Below are positions 1-8,117 of a DNA stretch of 64,000 nucleotides, piece by piece. The position numbers were made by a program, and so were the translations under genes. The notes below the pieces were generated by a model. That model was not told the DNA's origin, ran no database searches, and saw only the letters and a list, made by a program, of their open reading frames with translations. Positions within the stretch are counted from its first letter, which is position 1; each line of letters starts with the position of its first letter. The DNA is from Spirochaeta thermophila DSM 6192 (lineage in GTDB: Bacteria > Spirochaetota > Spirochaetia > Winmispirales > Winmispiraceae): assembly GCF_000147075.1 (NCBI RefSeq), contig NC_014484.1:2125501-2189500 (forward strand), written 5' to 3'.

Positions 1-114
1 GAGTGCCTCACCCTGGGACGAAGCGAGGGCGGCCTCGAGAAAGGACCGGAACCCGTCCGCCCGGACAGCCCCCGGGAGGAGCAGGAGCAGGAGAAAGGGA
101 ACCCCTCTCCTCAT
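1..114 (-). CDS. Exported protein, N-terminal fragment (possible TolC family)
   Basis: Only the first 38 codons lie in the window. The start reads M-R-R-G-V-P-F followed by a Leu run, Pro-Gly and Ala-x-Ala, a clear Sec signal peptide with cleavage probably after V-R-A at about residue 19. The mature part begins D-G-F-R-S-F-L-E-A-A-L-A-S-S, which resembles the first helix of TolC-type outer-membrane efflux proteins (L-x-E-A-L-x-x-A). The ATG overlaps the TGA of the Yip1 gene by 4 bases (ATGA, 111-114), so the two are probably translated together. Yip1-type proteins beside TolC/adaptor/ABC genes are a familiar arrangement, which supports the tentative TolC call. The rest of the gene is outside the window. 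Confidence 0.6.
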   Translation of the reverse strand, partial: MRRGVPFLLLLLLPGAVRADGFRSFLEAALASSQGEAL

Positions 115-875
115 ACCGCGCCCGGCACGAACAACACCGGCACCACCGAGAAGGCCACGAAGACCACGTAGAAGAGCACCGTCACGAGCACGGCCTTTCT
201 CCGGGGCACTCCCACACTTGAGACGAGTCCTGCGTAGAGGAGCACCAGGTAGAGGATGGAAAAGATGTCCGTGGCCGCATTGACGAGGGCGTACCCCACG
301 TGCCCCAGGTCGGAAGGCGTGAGGACCGCGGCCAGACTCAGTGGGGGCTGGAGGGCGTACCCGAGATCGAGCGAGGTGCGCACGTTCCGGAAAAGGGCAT
401 ACGGATCGGCGCTCACCACCAGGATCTCCCTGATGAGGCTCCCCAGGAGGAGCACGGGATAGGCGAAGACCCCCACCGCATAGGCGTGCCTGAACCGAAC
501 CGCCACTCCCCCCACGCGCGCCCCCACCCAGACGAGGACCCCCACGAGGAGGAGCCCTACGACCACGCTGATTCCGCTCCCCACCACGCTCGAGACGATG
601 GACCACGTGCGTATCCCCGGGGAGGAGAGCTGCTGCTCCATCTGCGAGACCTGGGCCTCGGAAAGCTCCTGACCCATGGCCTCGAGGGTCTGCACCTGCA
701 TCCTCACCAGGGCCTCCTGGTAGGCGGGGTGCGTCATCACCGGCACCAGGAGCGCCGTGATCACCATGGCGAGGAGGGCACACATCAGGGTGGGCATCCC
801 CACCTTTGTCCCGACCGAGACGTCCTTGAATCCGTTGAAGGGATCGAAGAGCACCTGTTTCCACGTCTTCCACAT
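111..875 (-). CDS. Yip1/YIPF-type integral membrane protein
   Basis: A 254-residue polytopic membrane protein with about five hydrophobic segments: residues ~28-48, ~95-120, ~132-152, ~195-215 and ~228-250. The N-terminal W-K-x-V-L-x-D-P-x-x-x-F motif and the helix layout match bacterial Yip1-domain proteins. Their role is unknown, and they often sit beside efflux or secretion genes. A periplasmic loop (~50-90) is rich in Gln, Glu and Met. The ATG is preceded by AAAGGAG at good spacing and by a promoter at 919-947. The downstream exported-protein gene overlaps by ATGA. Family assignment is likely; function is not known. Confidence 0.7.
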   Translation of the reverse strand: MWKTWKQVLFDPFNGFKDVSVGTKVGMPTLMCALLAMVITALLVPVMTHPAYQEALVRMQVQTLEAMGQELSEAQVSQMEQQLSSPGIRTWSIVSSVVGSGISVVVGLLLVGVLVWVGARVGGVAVRFRHAYAVGVFAYPVLLLGSLIREILVVSADPYALFRNVRTSLDLGYALQPPLSLAAVLTPSDLGHVGYALVNAATDIFSILYLVLLYAGLVSSVGVPRRKAVLVTVLFYVVFVAFSVVPVLFVPGAV

Positions 876-918
876 GGTCCGCTCCTTTTGTGTTCTACCA
901 AGCTATGACAGTATATCA

Positions 919-947
919 AATCTACCACGGGAACGCCGTCCCGTCAA
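919..947 (-). promoter_or_regulatory. Promoter for the Yip1 gene
   Basis: On the minus strand TTGACG (947-942), 17-nt spacer, TAGATT (924-919), about 45 nt before the ATG at 875. A TATACT also lies at 915-910. Confidence 0.5.
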
Positions 948-994
948 GGGATCGGCACTAGTCTCTTCCCGTTGGGTGATCCTGTCAACTTCCC

Positions 995-1023
995 TTGTCA
1001 GGGACCTCCAGGTGCACTATGCT
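995..1023 (+). promoter_or_regulatory. Promoter for the LytS-like kinase
   Basis: TTGTCA (995-1000), 17 nt, TATGCT (1018-1023). The upstream in-frame ATG at 1019 falls inside this -10, which argues for the GTG start at 1043 behind AAAGGAGG. Confidence 0.55.
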
Positions 1024-1042
1024 TGTACTAAAGGAGGCCTCC

Positions 1043-3025
1043 GTGTCCTTCCTCCAGGAGGTGATCTTCAACCTCGCCCTCATCCTTGGCCTCACGGGGC
1101 TCTCCGAGCTCCTCGCCCGCCGCTGGCTTCCCCGACACCCCTCGGGGAAGGTCGTCCAGGGCCTCCTCTTCGGCGCCGTCACCCTGGTGGGCATGACCTT
1201 TCCCGCGCACCTCGCCCCCGGTGTCATCTTCGACGGCCGCTCGGTCCTCATCAGCCTCTGCGCCTTCCTCATGGGCCCCCTCTCCGGCGCCCTCGCCGCC
1301 GTGCCCGCCGCGGTCTATCGAGTCATCCTCGGAGGGCCGGGAGCCCCCACCGGCGTGCTCGTCATCCTCTCCTCCTACCTCCTGGGCACACTGGGACGGG
1401 GTCTCGTCAGGAGGTACCACTTCCCCTACTCCCTCGCCTCCATAGGTATCCTGGCCCTGGCCGTGCACGTGGTGATGCTCCTCCTCATGTTCACCCTCCC
1501 GAAACCGCTCGTGTACCCCACCATCGGCGCCATCTGGGAGGCGGTGCTCCTCGCCTATCCGCTCGCGGAACTCGCAACGGGCGCCATCCTCCTCGACCAC
1601 CTCCTGGTCCGAAAGTCCACACACGAGGCGAAGGCGGCACTCACCCTCCAGCTCACCACCCTCAAGAGCATAGGGGATGCGGTGATCGTCACCGATCCGG
1701 AGGGGAGGGTCCTCTTCCTCAACCCTGTGGCCGAACGTCTCACGGGCTGGTCCACCGGGGAGGCCGTGGGGAGACCCATCGACGAGGTCTTCGTCATCGT
1801 GAACGAGGAGACGGGCGAGGCCGCCCCGTCGCCCGTGAAGCGTGTGCTCGAAGAGGGAGTGGTGGTGGGGCTCGCCAACCACACCGTGCTCCTCTCCCGG
1901 GACGGCACCACCATCCCCATCGCCGACAGCGGGGCACCCATCCGCACCGAAGAGGGAACGATCCTGGGCGTGGTCCTGGTCTTCAAGGACCAGAGTGCGG
2001 AGCGTGCCTTCATCGCGGCGCTCACACAGAGCGAGGAGAGGCTCCGCCTGGTCTTCGACACCTTCCCCGAGGCCGTGGCCATCAACCGGGCGAGCGACGG
2101 ACGCTACGTGGACGTGAACCAAGGTTTCACCTCCATCACCGGCTACACCCGGGAGGAGCTCATAGGGAAGTCCTCGCTCGAACTCTCCATATGGAAGGAG
2201 CCCGCGGACCGTGCCCGGCTCGTGGAGCAGCTCCAGAAGGAGGGCATCGTCCGCACCTTCCAGGCACCCTTCACCATGAAGGACGGGTCGGTACGCCAAG
2301 GCCTCATGTCCGCTGCGCTCATGGACCTGAACGGCGAGCCCCACATCCTCTCCATCACACGGGACATCACCCCTCTCAAGGAACTGGAGGAAGAGCTCGC
2401 CCGCCGCCTCAGGGAGCGTGAAGCCCTCCTCCGGGAACTCCAGCACCGCACGAAGAACCACCTCCAGATCATCGCCTCCTTCATCCACCTCTCCCTGGAG
2501 AAGGTGGAGGACCGCACCTTCCGGCGCATCCTCCACGACCTGGAGACCAGGGTGCGGACCATGGCCCTGCTCCACCAGAAGCTCTACGAGTCGGGGGATC
2601 CCTCCTGCCTCGACCTGGATGCCTTCTTCAAGGAGCTCCTCCCCCTGCTCTCCGGGATCCTCCCCCGCCAGGTGAAGCTCGACTACTCCGGGGAGTCGGT
2701 TTCCGTACTCCTCGACACGGCCGTACCCCTGGGGCTCGCGGTCCACGAGCTCGTCCTCAACGCGGCCACACACGCCTTCGGCCCGGAGGGCGGTACCATC
2801 CGCATCACGCTCTCCAAGGAGGGGGAGGGGCTCCGCCTCACGGTGGCGGACTCCGGCAAGGGGCCCCCCGAAGGGTTCTCCCCATCCATGGAGGGGGGAC
2901 TCGGCCTCATCACGGTCCACGAGCTCATTCGGAACCAGCTCCGAGGATCCATCGACTGGCACGGCCCCCCCGGCCTCACCTGGGAGATCCACGTGCCCAG
3001 GGAGATCTACCACCCCCGTATCTAG
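1043..3025 (+). CDS. Membrane sensor histidine kinase, 5TMR-LYT/PAS/PAS/HisKA_2
   Basis: A 660-residue membrane sensor kinase. The first ~185 residues are a 5TMR-LYT (LytS/YhcK) sensor with the typical G-V-I-F-D-G-R-S block, followed by a loop G-P-L-S-G and R-V-I-L-G-G-P-G. Two PAS domains follow (~200-310 and ~330-440). The phosphoacceptor is in the HisKA_2 box H-R-T-K-N-H at His468, and the HATPase N-box holds Asn573. It autophosphorylates and should pass phosphate to a response regulator; none with a DNA-binding output is adjacent. The GTG start at 1043 is chosen for its AAAGGAGG five bases upstream. LytS-type sensors respond to cell-wall or metabolite signals; the signal here is not known. 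The protein at 3107 is the nearest candidate partner. Confidence 0.85.
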   Translation: MSFLQEVIFNLALILGLTGLSELLARRWLPRHPSGKVVQGLLFGAVTLVGMTFPAHLAPGVIFDGRSVLISLCAFLMGPLSGALAAVPAAVYRVILGGPGAPTGVLVILSSYLLGTLGRGLVRRYHFPYSLASIGILALAVHVVMLLLMFTLPKPLVYPTIGAIWEAVLLAYPLAELATGAILLDHLLVRKSTHEAKAALTLQLTTLKSIGDAVIVTDPEGRVLFLNPVAERLTGWSTGEAVGRPIDEVFVIVNEETGEAAPSPVKRVLEEGVVVGLANHTVLLSRDGTTIPIADSGAPIRTEEGTILGVVLVFKDQSAERAFIAALTQSEERLRLVFDTFPEAVAINRASDGRYVDVNQGFTSITGYTREELIGKSSLELSIWKEPADRARLVEQLQKEGIVRTFQAPFTMKDGSVRQGLMSAALMDLNGEPHILSITRDITPLKELEEELARRLREREALLRELQHRTKNHLQIIASFIHLSLEKVEDRTFRRILHDLETRVRTMALLHQKLYESGDPSCLDLDAFFKELLPLLSGILPRQVKLDYSGESVSVLLDTAVPLGLAVHELVLNAATHAFGPEGGTIRITLSKEGEGLRLTVADSGKGPPEGFSPSMEGGLGLITVHELIRNQLRGSIDWHGPPGLTWEIHVPREIYHPRI

Positions 3026-3060
3026 CCCATCCCCTGCCGGTTCTCCCTCTGATATTTCCG

Positions 3061-3089
3061 TGGACGAACGGGTGGTCTCCCGCTATAAT
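3061..3089 (+). promoter_or_regulatory. Promoter for the receiver-kinase gene
   Basis: TGGACG (3061-3066), 17 nt, consensus TATAAT (3084-3089). The RBS GCCGGAGG (3093-3100) starts almost at the expected +1, so the leader would be only ~11 nt before the GTG at 3107. Confidence 0.55.
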
Positions 3090-3106
3090 GGGGCCGGAGG
3101 CATACG

Positions 3107-4246
3107 GTGAAGATCCTTCTCGTGGACGACGAAGAGGTGTTCGTGCGGCTCGTGGAGACCATGCTGGAGGGACAACCGGACACCCTCCTCTGGGCGCCCG
3201 ATACGGAAGCGGCGCGTCGCATCCTCGAGGAAGAACGCATCGACGTGGCGCTCATCGACATCGTGCTGGGCGAGGAGGACGGCCTGGCCCTCCTCCCGGT
3301 TCTCAAGGAACGCCACCCCCTCACCATCCCCGTGGTGGTGAGCGGTCATGCGAGCATGGAGTCGGCCATCCGCGCCCTTCAGGAGGGGGCCTACGACTAC
3401 CTTCCCAAACCCATAAGCAGGCCCGAACTCCTCAACCTGCTGTCCCGATGCAGGGAGAAGCTCTTCCTCCAGGAGGAACGCGAGCGCGCGACGAGAGTGC
3501 TCCTCCAGATGCAGAAACTCGAGGCCGTGGGTCGGGTGACGTCCACCATCGCCCACGACTTCAACAACGTCCTCACCGCGATCATAGGGAACACCGAGCT
3601 CCTCCTCGAGAGTCTCAGGGAGCACGGGACCCCCCAGGACGTCGAGGACGCCCAGGAGATCCTCGCAGCCGCACGACGGGGGAAGGACCTCACCCGGCAC
3701 ATTCTGGCCTTCTCGAGCCGGAGTATGGTGATAGAGGGCGCCACACTCGTGGATCAGGCCCTCTCCTCCCGGGAGGAGATGTGGCGGAGGCTCCTCGCGC
3801 CCGAGGCCGAGCTCGTCCTCTCCCTCTCGGCGCCGGACGTGGCCGTGGGCATGAGCCCCTCGCATATTGAGCACATCGTCACCAACCTCCTGCTCAACGC
3901 CAAGGAGGCGGTGGCCGAGGCGGGCCGGGGCAAGGACCGGGTGATACTCTCCACCGCCGTGGTGGGGGGTGCCCTCCCCGAGCATCTCACCCCCCTCCTT
4001 CCCGTGGGAACCCCCTACGTGAGGATCGGGGTGGAAGACCACGGCGTGGGGATGGACGAGGAGACCCTCGCACGTGCGCCGGAACCCTTCTTCACCACTA
4101 GGAAGGCGAGGCAGGCCTCGGGCACCGGGCTCTCGGTGGTCTTCCACCTGGTCAAGGGGGCCCAGGGCGTGGTGGACATCGCCTCGACGCCGGGGGAAGG
4201 CACCCGGGTCGATGTCTACCTGCCCGTGAAACACGAGGCCTCATGA
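3107..4246 (+). CDS. Receiver-histidine kinase hybrid (REC first)
   Basis: A 379-residue soluble hybrid. Residues 1-125 are a receiver domain with acidic pair D7/D8, phosphoacceptor D51 in A-L-I-D-I-V, and a K in P-K-P near 105. A short helical linker leads to a HisKA box I-A-H-D-F-N-N with His150, then an HATPase domain (D-H-G-V-G-M-D, G-T-G-L-S). The I-A-H-D-F-N-N form is typical of one large hybrid-kinase class. Having the receiver in front means it can take phosphate from another kinase, plausibly the LytS-like protein at 1043, and adjust its own activity. There is no DNA-binding domain. GTG start behind GCCGGAGG. Its end overlaps trmL by ATGA. Confidence 0.85.
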   Translation: MKILLVDDEEVFVRLVETMLEGQPDTLLWAPDTEAARRILEEERIDVALIDIVLGEEDGLALLPVLKERHPLTIPVVVSGHASMESAIRALQEGAYDYLPKPISRPELLNLLSRCREKLFLQEERERATRVLLQMQKLEAVGRVTSTIAHDFNNVLTAIIGNTELLLESLREHGTPQDVEDAQEILAAARRGKDLTRHILAFSSRSMVIEGATLVDQALSSREEMWRRLLAPEAELVLSLSAPDVAVGMSPSHIEHIVTNLLLNAKEAVAEAGRGKDRVILSTAVVGGALPEHLTPLLPVGTPYVRIGVEDHGVGMDEETLARAPEPFFTTRKARQASGTGLSVVFHLVKGAQGVVDIASTPGEGTRVDVYLPVKHEAS

Positions 4247-4707
4247 GCATCCACGTGGTGCTCCACGAGCCCGAGATCCCCCAGAACACAGGGAACATCG
4301 CCCGCACCTGCGCGGCCACGGGGGCGATCCTCCACCTCATAGAGCCGCTCGGGTTCTCGCTCGAGGACCGCTACCTCCGCCGGGCAGGGCTCGACTACTG
4401 GCCCATGGTGGATCTGCGAGTCCATTCCTCGTGGGAGGCCTTCCTGGAGGAGGAACGACCTTCTTCGCTCTTCCTCCTCTCCACGAGGGGGACGAGGCCC
4501 TACCACGTCTGCGAGTTTCCGGACGAGACGTACCTCGTCTTCGGCAAGGAGACGGCGGGGCTGCCCGCCCGCATCCTCGAGGCCTTCCCCGACCGGGTGG
4601 TCAGGATCCCCATGCGCGAAGGGGCGCGGTCATTGAATCTTTCGAACGCCGTTGCTATCCTTGTGTACGCGGCCCTCAGGGGTCAGGGGTTTCCCGGCCT
4701 CGTATGA
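4243..4707 (+). CDS. trmL: tRNA (cytidine/uridine-34 2'-O)-methyltransferase TrmL
   Basis: A 154-residue SPOUT-class methyltransferase that 2'-O-methylates the wobble base of tRNA-Leu isoacceptors with SAM. The start has the family hallmark E-P-E-I-P-Q-N-T-G-N-I-A-R-T-C. The SAM-binding knot is seen in L-V-F-G-K-E-T-A-G-L-P and I-P-M-R-E-G-A-R-S-L-N-L-S-N-A-V-A-I. Length fits E. coli TrmL (157). Its ATG overlaps the stop of the upstream kinase by 4 bases, so its translation is tied to a signalling gene. That is probably simple gene packing. Confidence 0.93.
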   Translation: MSIHVVLHEPEIPQNTGNIARTCAATGAILHLIEPLGFSLEDRYLRRAGLDYWPMVDLRVHSSWEAFLEEERPSSLFLLSTRGTRPYHVCEFPDETYLVFGKETAGLPARILEAFPDRVVRIPMREGARSLNLSNAVAILVYAALRGQGFPGLV

Positions 4708-4744
4708 CGCAGGCGGGAACCTTCATGTCGCACGAGGAGGCACC

Positions 4745-5542
4745 ATGGAGATACGGACCGTGGGGTGTGTGGGCTTCGGCGTGATGGGCGAGACACTCGT
4801 GAAGGGGATACGGAGGGCCTTCCCGGAGGTACGGCTCATGGTGGTGGAGAAGGTGGGGGAACGGGTGCAGAGGGCATGCGAGGAGTACGGCGCAGAGGAT
4901 ACGACGGCGACCCCCGCGCGGGTCTTCACCGAGGCGGACCTCGTGATCCTGGCCGTGAAGCCCCAGGATCGGGAGGCACTGAAGGGGATGGCTCCGGATG
5001 CCACCCGGGCCGCGATCTTCTCGATCATCGCAGGCACGCCCATACGTTTCTTCGAGGAGACCTTCGGGACCCGGGAGATCGTGCGGGTCATGCCCAACAT
5101 CGCGGCCATGGTCCAGAAGGCCCCCATGGGGATGAGTTTCCACCCCCTCGCATCCGAGGGGACCCGCACACAGGCCCTCGCCGTGGCGCGCGCGGTGGGC
5201 ACGCCGTTCGAGATACCTGAACGTCTCATGCCGGCCTTCACCGGGCTCTCGGGATCGGGGATCGCCTACGTGCTCTCGTTCCTCCACGGCATGGCCCTGG
5301 CCGGGACCATGACGGGCATTCCGTACACCGAGTCGCTCCGGATCGTGGAGGCCCTGGTGGAAGGCACGGTGGCCCTCCGGAGGGAGACGGATCGGCACCC
5401 CGAGGAGATGCTCACCTGGGTGACCTCGCCCGCGGGGACCACCATCCAGGGCGTGCACACACTCGAACGAGGGGGGTTCAAGGCCCTTCTCATGGATGCG
5501 GTGAAGCGGGCGGCCGACCGGGCCCAGGAGTTCGAGGGCTAG
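4745..5542 (+). CDS. proC: Pyrroline-5-carboxylate reductase
   Basis: A 265-residue enzyme that reduces 1-pyrroline-5-carboxylate to proline with NAD(P)H. The N-terminus holds the Rossmann motif G-F-G-V-M-G. The C-terminal dimerisation domain holds L-S-G-S-G-I-A-Y, the family signature with Ile where Pro is usual. ATG 4745 follows GAGGAGG and gives the normal family length; an upstream in-frame ATG at 4652 would add 31 unlikely residues inside trmL. The first two steps of the pathway, proA and proB, are 43 kb away in this window, so the proline route is complete but split. Confidence 0.93.
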   Translation: MEIRTVGCVGFGVMGETLVKGIRRAFPEVRLMVVEKVGERVQRACEEYGAEDTTATPARVFTEADLVILAVKPQDREALKGMAPDATRAAIFSIIAGTPIRFFEETFGTREIVRVMPNIAAMVQKAPMGMSFHPLASEGTRTQALAVARAVGTPFEIPERLMPAFTGLSGSGIAYVLSFLHGMALAGTMTGIPYTESLRIVEALVEGTVALRRETDRHPEEMLTWVTSPAGTTIQGVHTLERGGFKALLMDAVKRAADRAQEFEG

Positions 5543-5603
5543 ACCGCTTCGTGCTCTTCGACCGCGTCGAAGGAACGTCATCTCACAGGGAAAGGAGCGG
5601 ACG

Positions 5604-6881
5604 ATGCTTGATCTCAGGTTCGTGAAGGAACACGTGGAGCTGGTGAAGGAGAACGTGAGGAACAGGTTCATGGAGGTGGATGTGGAGGGGGTGGTGGCCC
5701 TCTACGACAGGCGCAACGACCTCAAGGCACGGGTGGACGAACTGAGGGCGCGGCGCAACGAGCACGCCCGCCTCATGAAGAGCGCCTCGCCCGACGAGCG
5801 GCCTGCCCGGGTGGAGGAGGGACGGCGTCTCAAGGAGGAGATCGCCCGGCTCGAGGAGGAGCTCGCCGCGGTGGAGGAGGAACTCCGCCGGGAGGCGCTC
5901 CGCATACCCAACCTGAGCCACCCCGAGGCCCCGGTGGGCAAGGAGGAGAAAGACAACCTGGAGATCCGACGGTGGGGCAAGGTCCCCTCGTTCGACTTCG
6001 AACCGAGGGATCACCTCGAGCTCGGACGTCTGCTCGACATCGTGGACTTCGATCGGGCCGCAAAGGTGAGCGGGGCGAAGTTCTACTACCTCAAGAACGA
6101 GGGTGCACTCCTCGAGCTGGCCCTGGTACGCTACGCCCTCGACGTGCTCAGGGAGAAGGGTTTCGACCTCTTCACCACACCCGACCTCGCGAGGGAATCC
6201 ATCGTGGAGGGGATAGGGTTCCAGCCGAGGGGAGCCGAGAGCAACATCTACACCGTGGAGGAGACCGACCTCTGCCTGGTGGGGACGGCGGAGATCACCC
6301 TGGGAGGGATGTACGCGGACGAGATCATCCCGGGGGAGACGCTCCCCTTGAGGTTCGCGGGGGTCTCCCACTGCTTCAGAAAGGAGGCGGGGGCCGCCGG
6401 ACAGTACTCCAAGGGACTCTATCGGGTGCACCAGTTCACCAAGGTGGAGATGTTCGTGTACTGCAGGCCAGAGGAATCCGAGGGGATACACCGGGAGCTG
6501 CTCGCGATCGAGGAGGAGATCCACGCGGGTCTCGGGATACCCTACCGGGTGGTGGATACGTGCACCGGCGACCTCGGTGCGCCGGCCTACCGTAAGTTCG
6601 ACCTCGAGGCCTGGATGCCGGGCCGGGAGGGATGGGGTGAGATCACGAGCACGTCCAACTGCACCGACTACCAGGCCCGTAGGCTCGGGGTGCGGTTCAA
6701 GGAGGCCGAGGGCGGGAAACCCAGGTTCGTGCACATGCTCAATGGGACGGCACTCGCCGTGCCGAGGGTAATCATCGCGATCCTGGAGAACTTCCAGGAG
6801 CGGGACGGATCGGTGCGCATCCCGGAGGCGCTCGTGCCCTATACCGGTTTCAACGTGATACGTCCGAAGGCAGGGGGCTAA
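5604..6881 (+). CDS. serS: Seryl-tRNA synthetase
   Basis: A 425-residue class II aminoacyl-tRNA synthetase charging tRNA-Ser. The first ~100 residues form the long antiparallel coiled-coil arm that grips tRNA. Motif 2 is seen as F-R-K-E-A-G-A-A-G-Q-Y and G-L-Y-R-V-H-Q-F, motif 3 as L-N-G-T-A-L-A-V-P-R. Length is standard. The ATG follows GGAAAGGAGCGG. It is in line with proC (61-bp gap) and the NeuB-like gene (25-bp gap) and probably shares their transcript. Confidence 0.96.
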   Translation: MLDLRFVKEHVELVKENVRNRFMEVDVEGVVALYDRRNDLKARVDELRARRNEHARLMKSASPDERPARVEEGRRLKEEIARLEEELAAVEEELRREALRIPNLSHPEAPVGKEEKDNLEIRRWGKVPSFDFEPRDHLELGRLLDIVDFDRAAKVSGAKFYYLKNEGALLELALVRYALDVLREKGFDLFTTPDLARESIVEGIGFQPRGAESNIYTVEETDLCLVGTAEITLGGMYADEIIPGETLPLRFAGVSHCFRKEAGAAGQYSKGLYRVHQFTKVEMFVYCRPEESEGIHRELLAIEEEIHAGLGIPYRVVDTCTGDLGAPAYRKFDLEAWMPGREGWGEITSTSNCTDYQARRLGVRFKEAEGGKPRFVHMLNGTALAVPRVIIAILENFQERDGSVRIPEALVPYTGFNVIRPKAGG

Positions 6882-6906
6882 AGGCGGCCCCCGGGGAGAG
6901 GAGGCC

Positions 6907-8052
6907 ATGGACGAGCGACACCACGGGACGATCATCGTGGCCGAGGTGGGCACGGGTCACCACGGGCAGATGGGGAAGGCGGAGGAGCTCATCGAGGCGG
7001 CACGGGAGGCGGGCGCCGACTGGGTGAAGACGCAGGTGGTGTGGGCGGACGAGATCCTCCACCCGCGATGCGGGGTGGTACCGTTGCCGGGCGGTCCCGT
7101 GCCGCTCTACGAGCGGTTCCGGGGCCTCGAGGTACCGGAGGAGTTCTACGAGTGGTTCGCCGCACGGGTGCTCGAGGCAGGGATGCGGCCGCTCTTCTCG
7201 GTGTTCGGGATGCGGAGCGCGGCCCTCATGGGGAGGCTTCTCGCCGTCTTCGGCGGGGAGATCCCTGCGGTGAAGATCGCCTCGCCCGAGCTCGTGTACG
7301 TGCAGCTCCTCGATGCGGTCCGGCGTCTTGGGATGCCGGTGGTGCTTTCGTCTGGGGTGTCCCTGTTGGGCGACATCGAGACGGCGCTCGGGGTGCTGCG
7401 CGGGGAGGGCTGGATGGTGCCGGGGTGGGGGCGTGTGGAGGGCGACGGGAAGGGGGTGCCGGTGACGTTGCTCCACTGCGTGACGGCATATCCTGCGCCC
7501 GAGGAGGACTACAACCTCCGGGTCCTGCCCTTGCTCGCAGGGCTCTTCGGCGTGTCGGTGGGTGTCTCGGACCACAGCAGGGACCCGGAACTGATACCGG
7601 CGACGGCGGCGGCGTTGGGCGCGCGGATGATCGAGAAGCACCTGTGCCTCTCCCACGAGGGGGGAGGGCTCGACGATCCGGTGGCGCTCGAGCCTGACGA
7701 GTTCGCGCGGATGGTGCGGGCGGTGCGGGCGGTGGAGCAGGAGGGGGGGGAGGGGCTCAGGGTGGTGCGCGAGGCGTACGGGGCGCGCGTGGAGGGGGTG
7801 CTGGGGAGCGGGGCGAAGCGGCTCGCGCCGGCGGAGCGCGGCAACTACGGCAGGTCGAACCGGTCGATCCACGTGCGCCGCACCGTGGAGGCGGGGAGCG
7901 TGCTGCGGGAGGAGGACCTCGTGGTGGTACGGACCGAGCGCGTGCTGCGGCCCGGACTGCCGCCGGTGTTCCTGCCGGTGGTGGTGGGCAGACGTGTGGC
8001 GCGTGACGTGGAGGAGGGAGAGGGGCTGCGGTGGGAGGATCTCCTCCCCTGA
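6907..8052 (+). CDS. neuB: NeuB-family nonulosonate/sialic acid synthase
   Basis: A 381-residue enzyme of the N-acetylneuraminate synthase family, condensing PEP with an N-acetylhexosamine to a nine-carbon sugar acid. The TIM barrel carries G-V-S-D-H-S and A-R-M-I-E-K-H-L, both typical. Residues ~318-381 are the SAF (antifreeze-like) cap, R-S-I-H-V-R-R...I/V-x-x-E-D-L. No epimerase (neuC) or CMP-transferase (neuA) is nearby, so the exact sugar cannot be named; legionaminate or pseudaminate-type products, used on flagellins, are possible. The third codon position is strikingly G-rich (GTG, GGG, CTC/GCG), unlike the C-rich genes further along the same strand. Confidence 0.85.
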   Translation: MDERHHGTIIVAEVGTGHHGQMGKAEELIEAAREAGADWVKTQVVWADEILHPRCGVVPLPGGPVPLYERFRGLEVPEEFYEWFAARVLEAGMRPLFSVFGMRSAALMGRLLAVFGGEIPAVKIASPELVYVQLLDAVRRLGMPVVLSSGVSLLGDIETALGVLRGEGWMVPGWGRVEGDGKGVPVTLLHCVTAYPAPEEDYNLRVLPLLAGLFGVSVGVSDHSRDPELIPATAAALGARMIEKHLCLSHEGGGLDDPVALEPDEFARMVRAVRAVEQEGGEGLRVVREAYGARVEGVLGSGAKRLAPAERGNYGRSNRSIHVRRTVEAGSVLREEDLVVVRTERVLRPGLPPVFLPVVVGRRVARDVEEGEGLRWEDLLP

Positions 8053-8067
8053 TGCGGCGATCGAGGC

Positions 8068-8096
8068 TTCCGTTCTTTCCTTTTCCGGGTTATAGT
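8068..8096 (+). promoter_or_regulatory. Promoter for the periplasmic-sensor kinase
   Basis: TTCCGT (8068-8073), 17 nt, TATAGT (8091-8096), followed by the RBS AAAGGAGG (8103-8110) and ATG 8118. Confidence 0.45.
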
Positions 8097-8117
8097 GGAA
8101 ACAAAGGAGGCCTTTCC

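Noticed and set aside
1028-3013. 661-codon minus-strand frame opposite the LytS-like kinase
   Set aside because: It has Glu/Gly/His-rich composition typical of an antisense shadow, and the plus strand has clear kinase domains.
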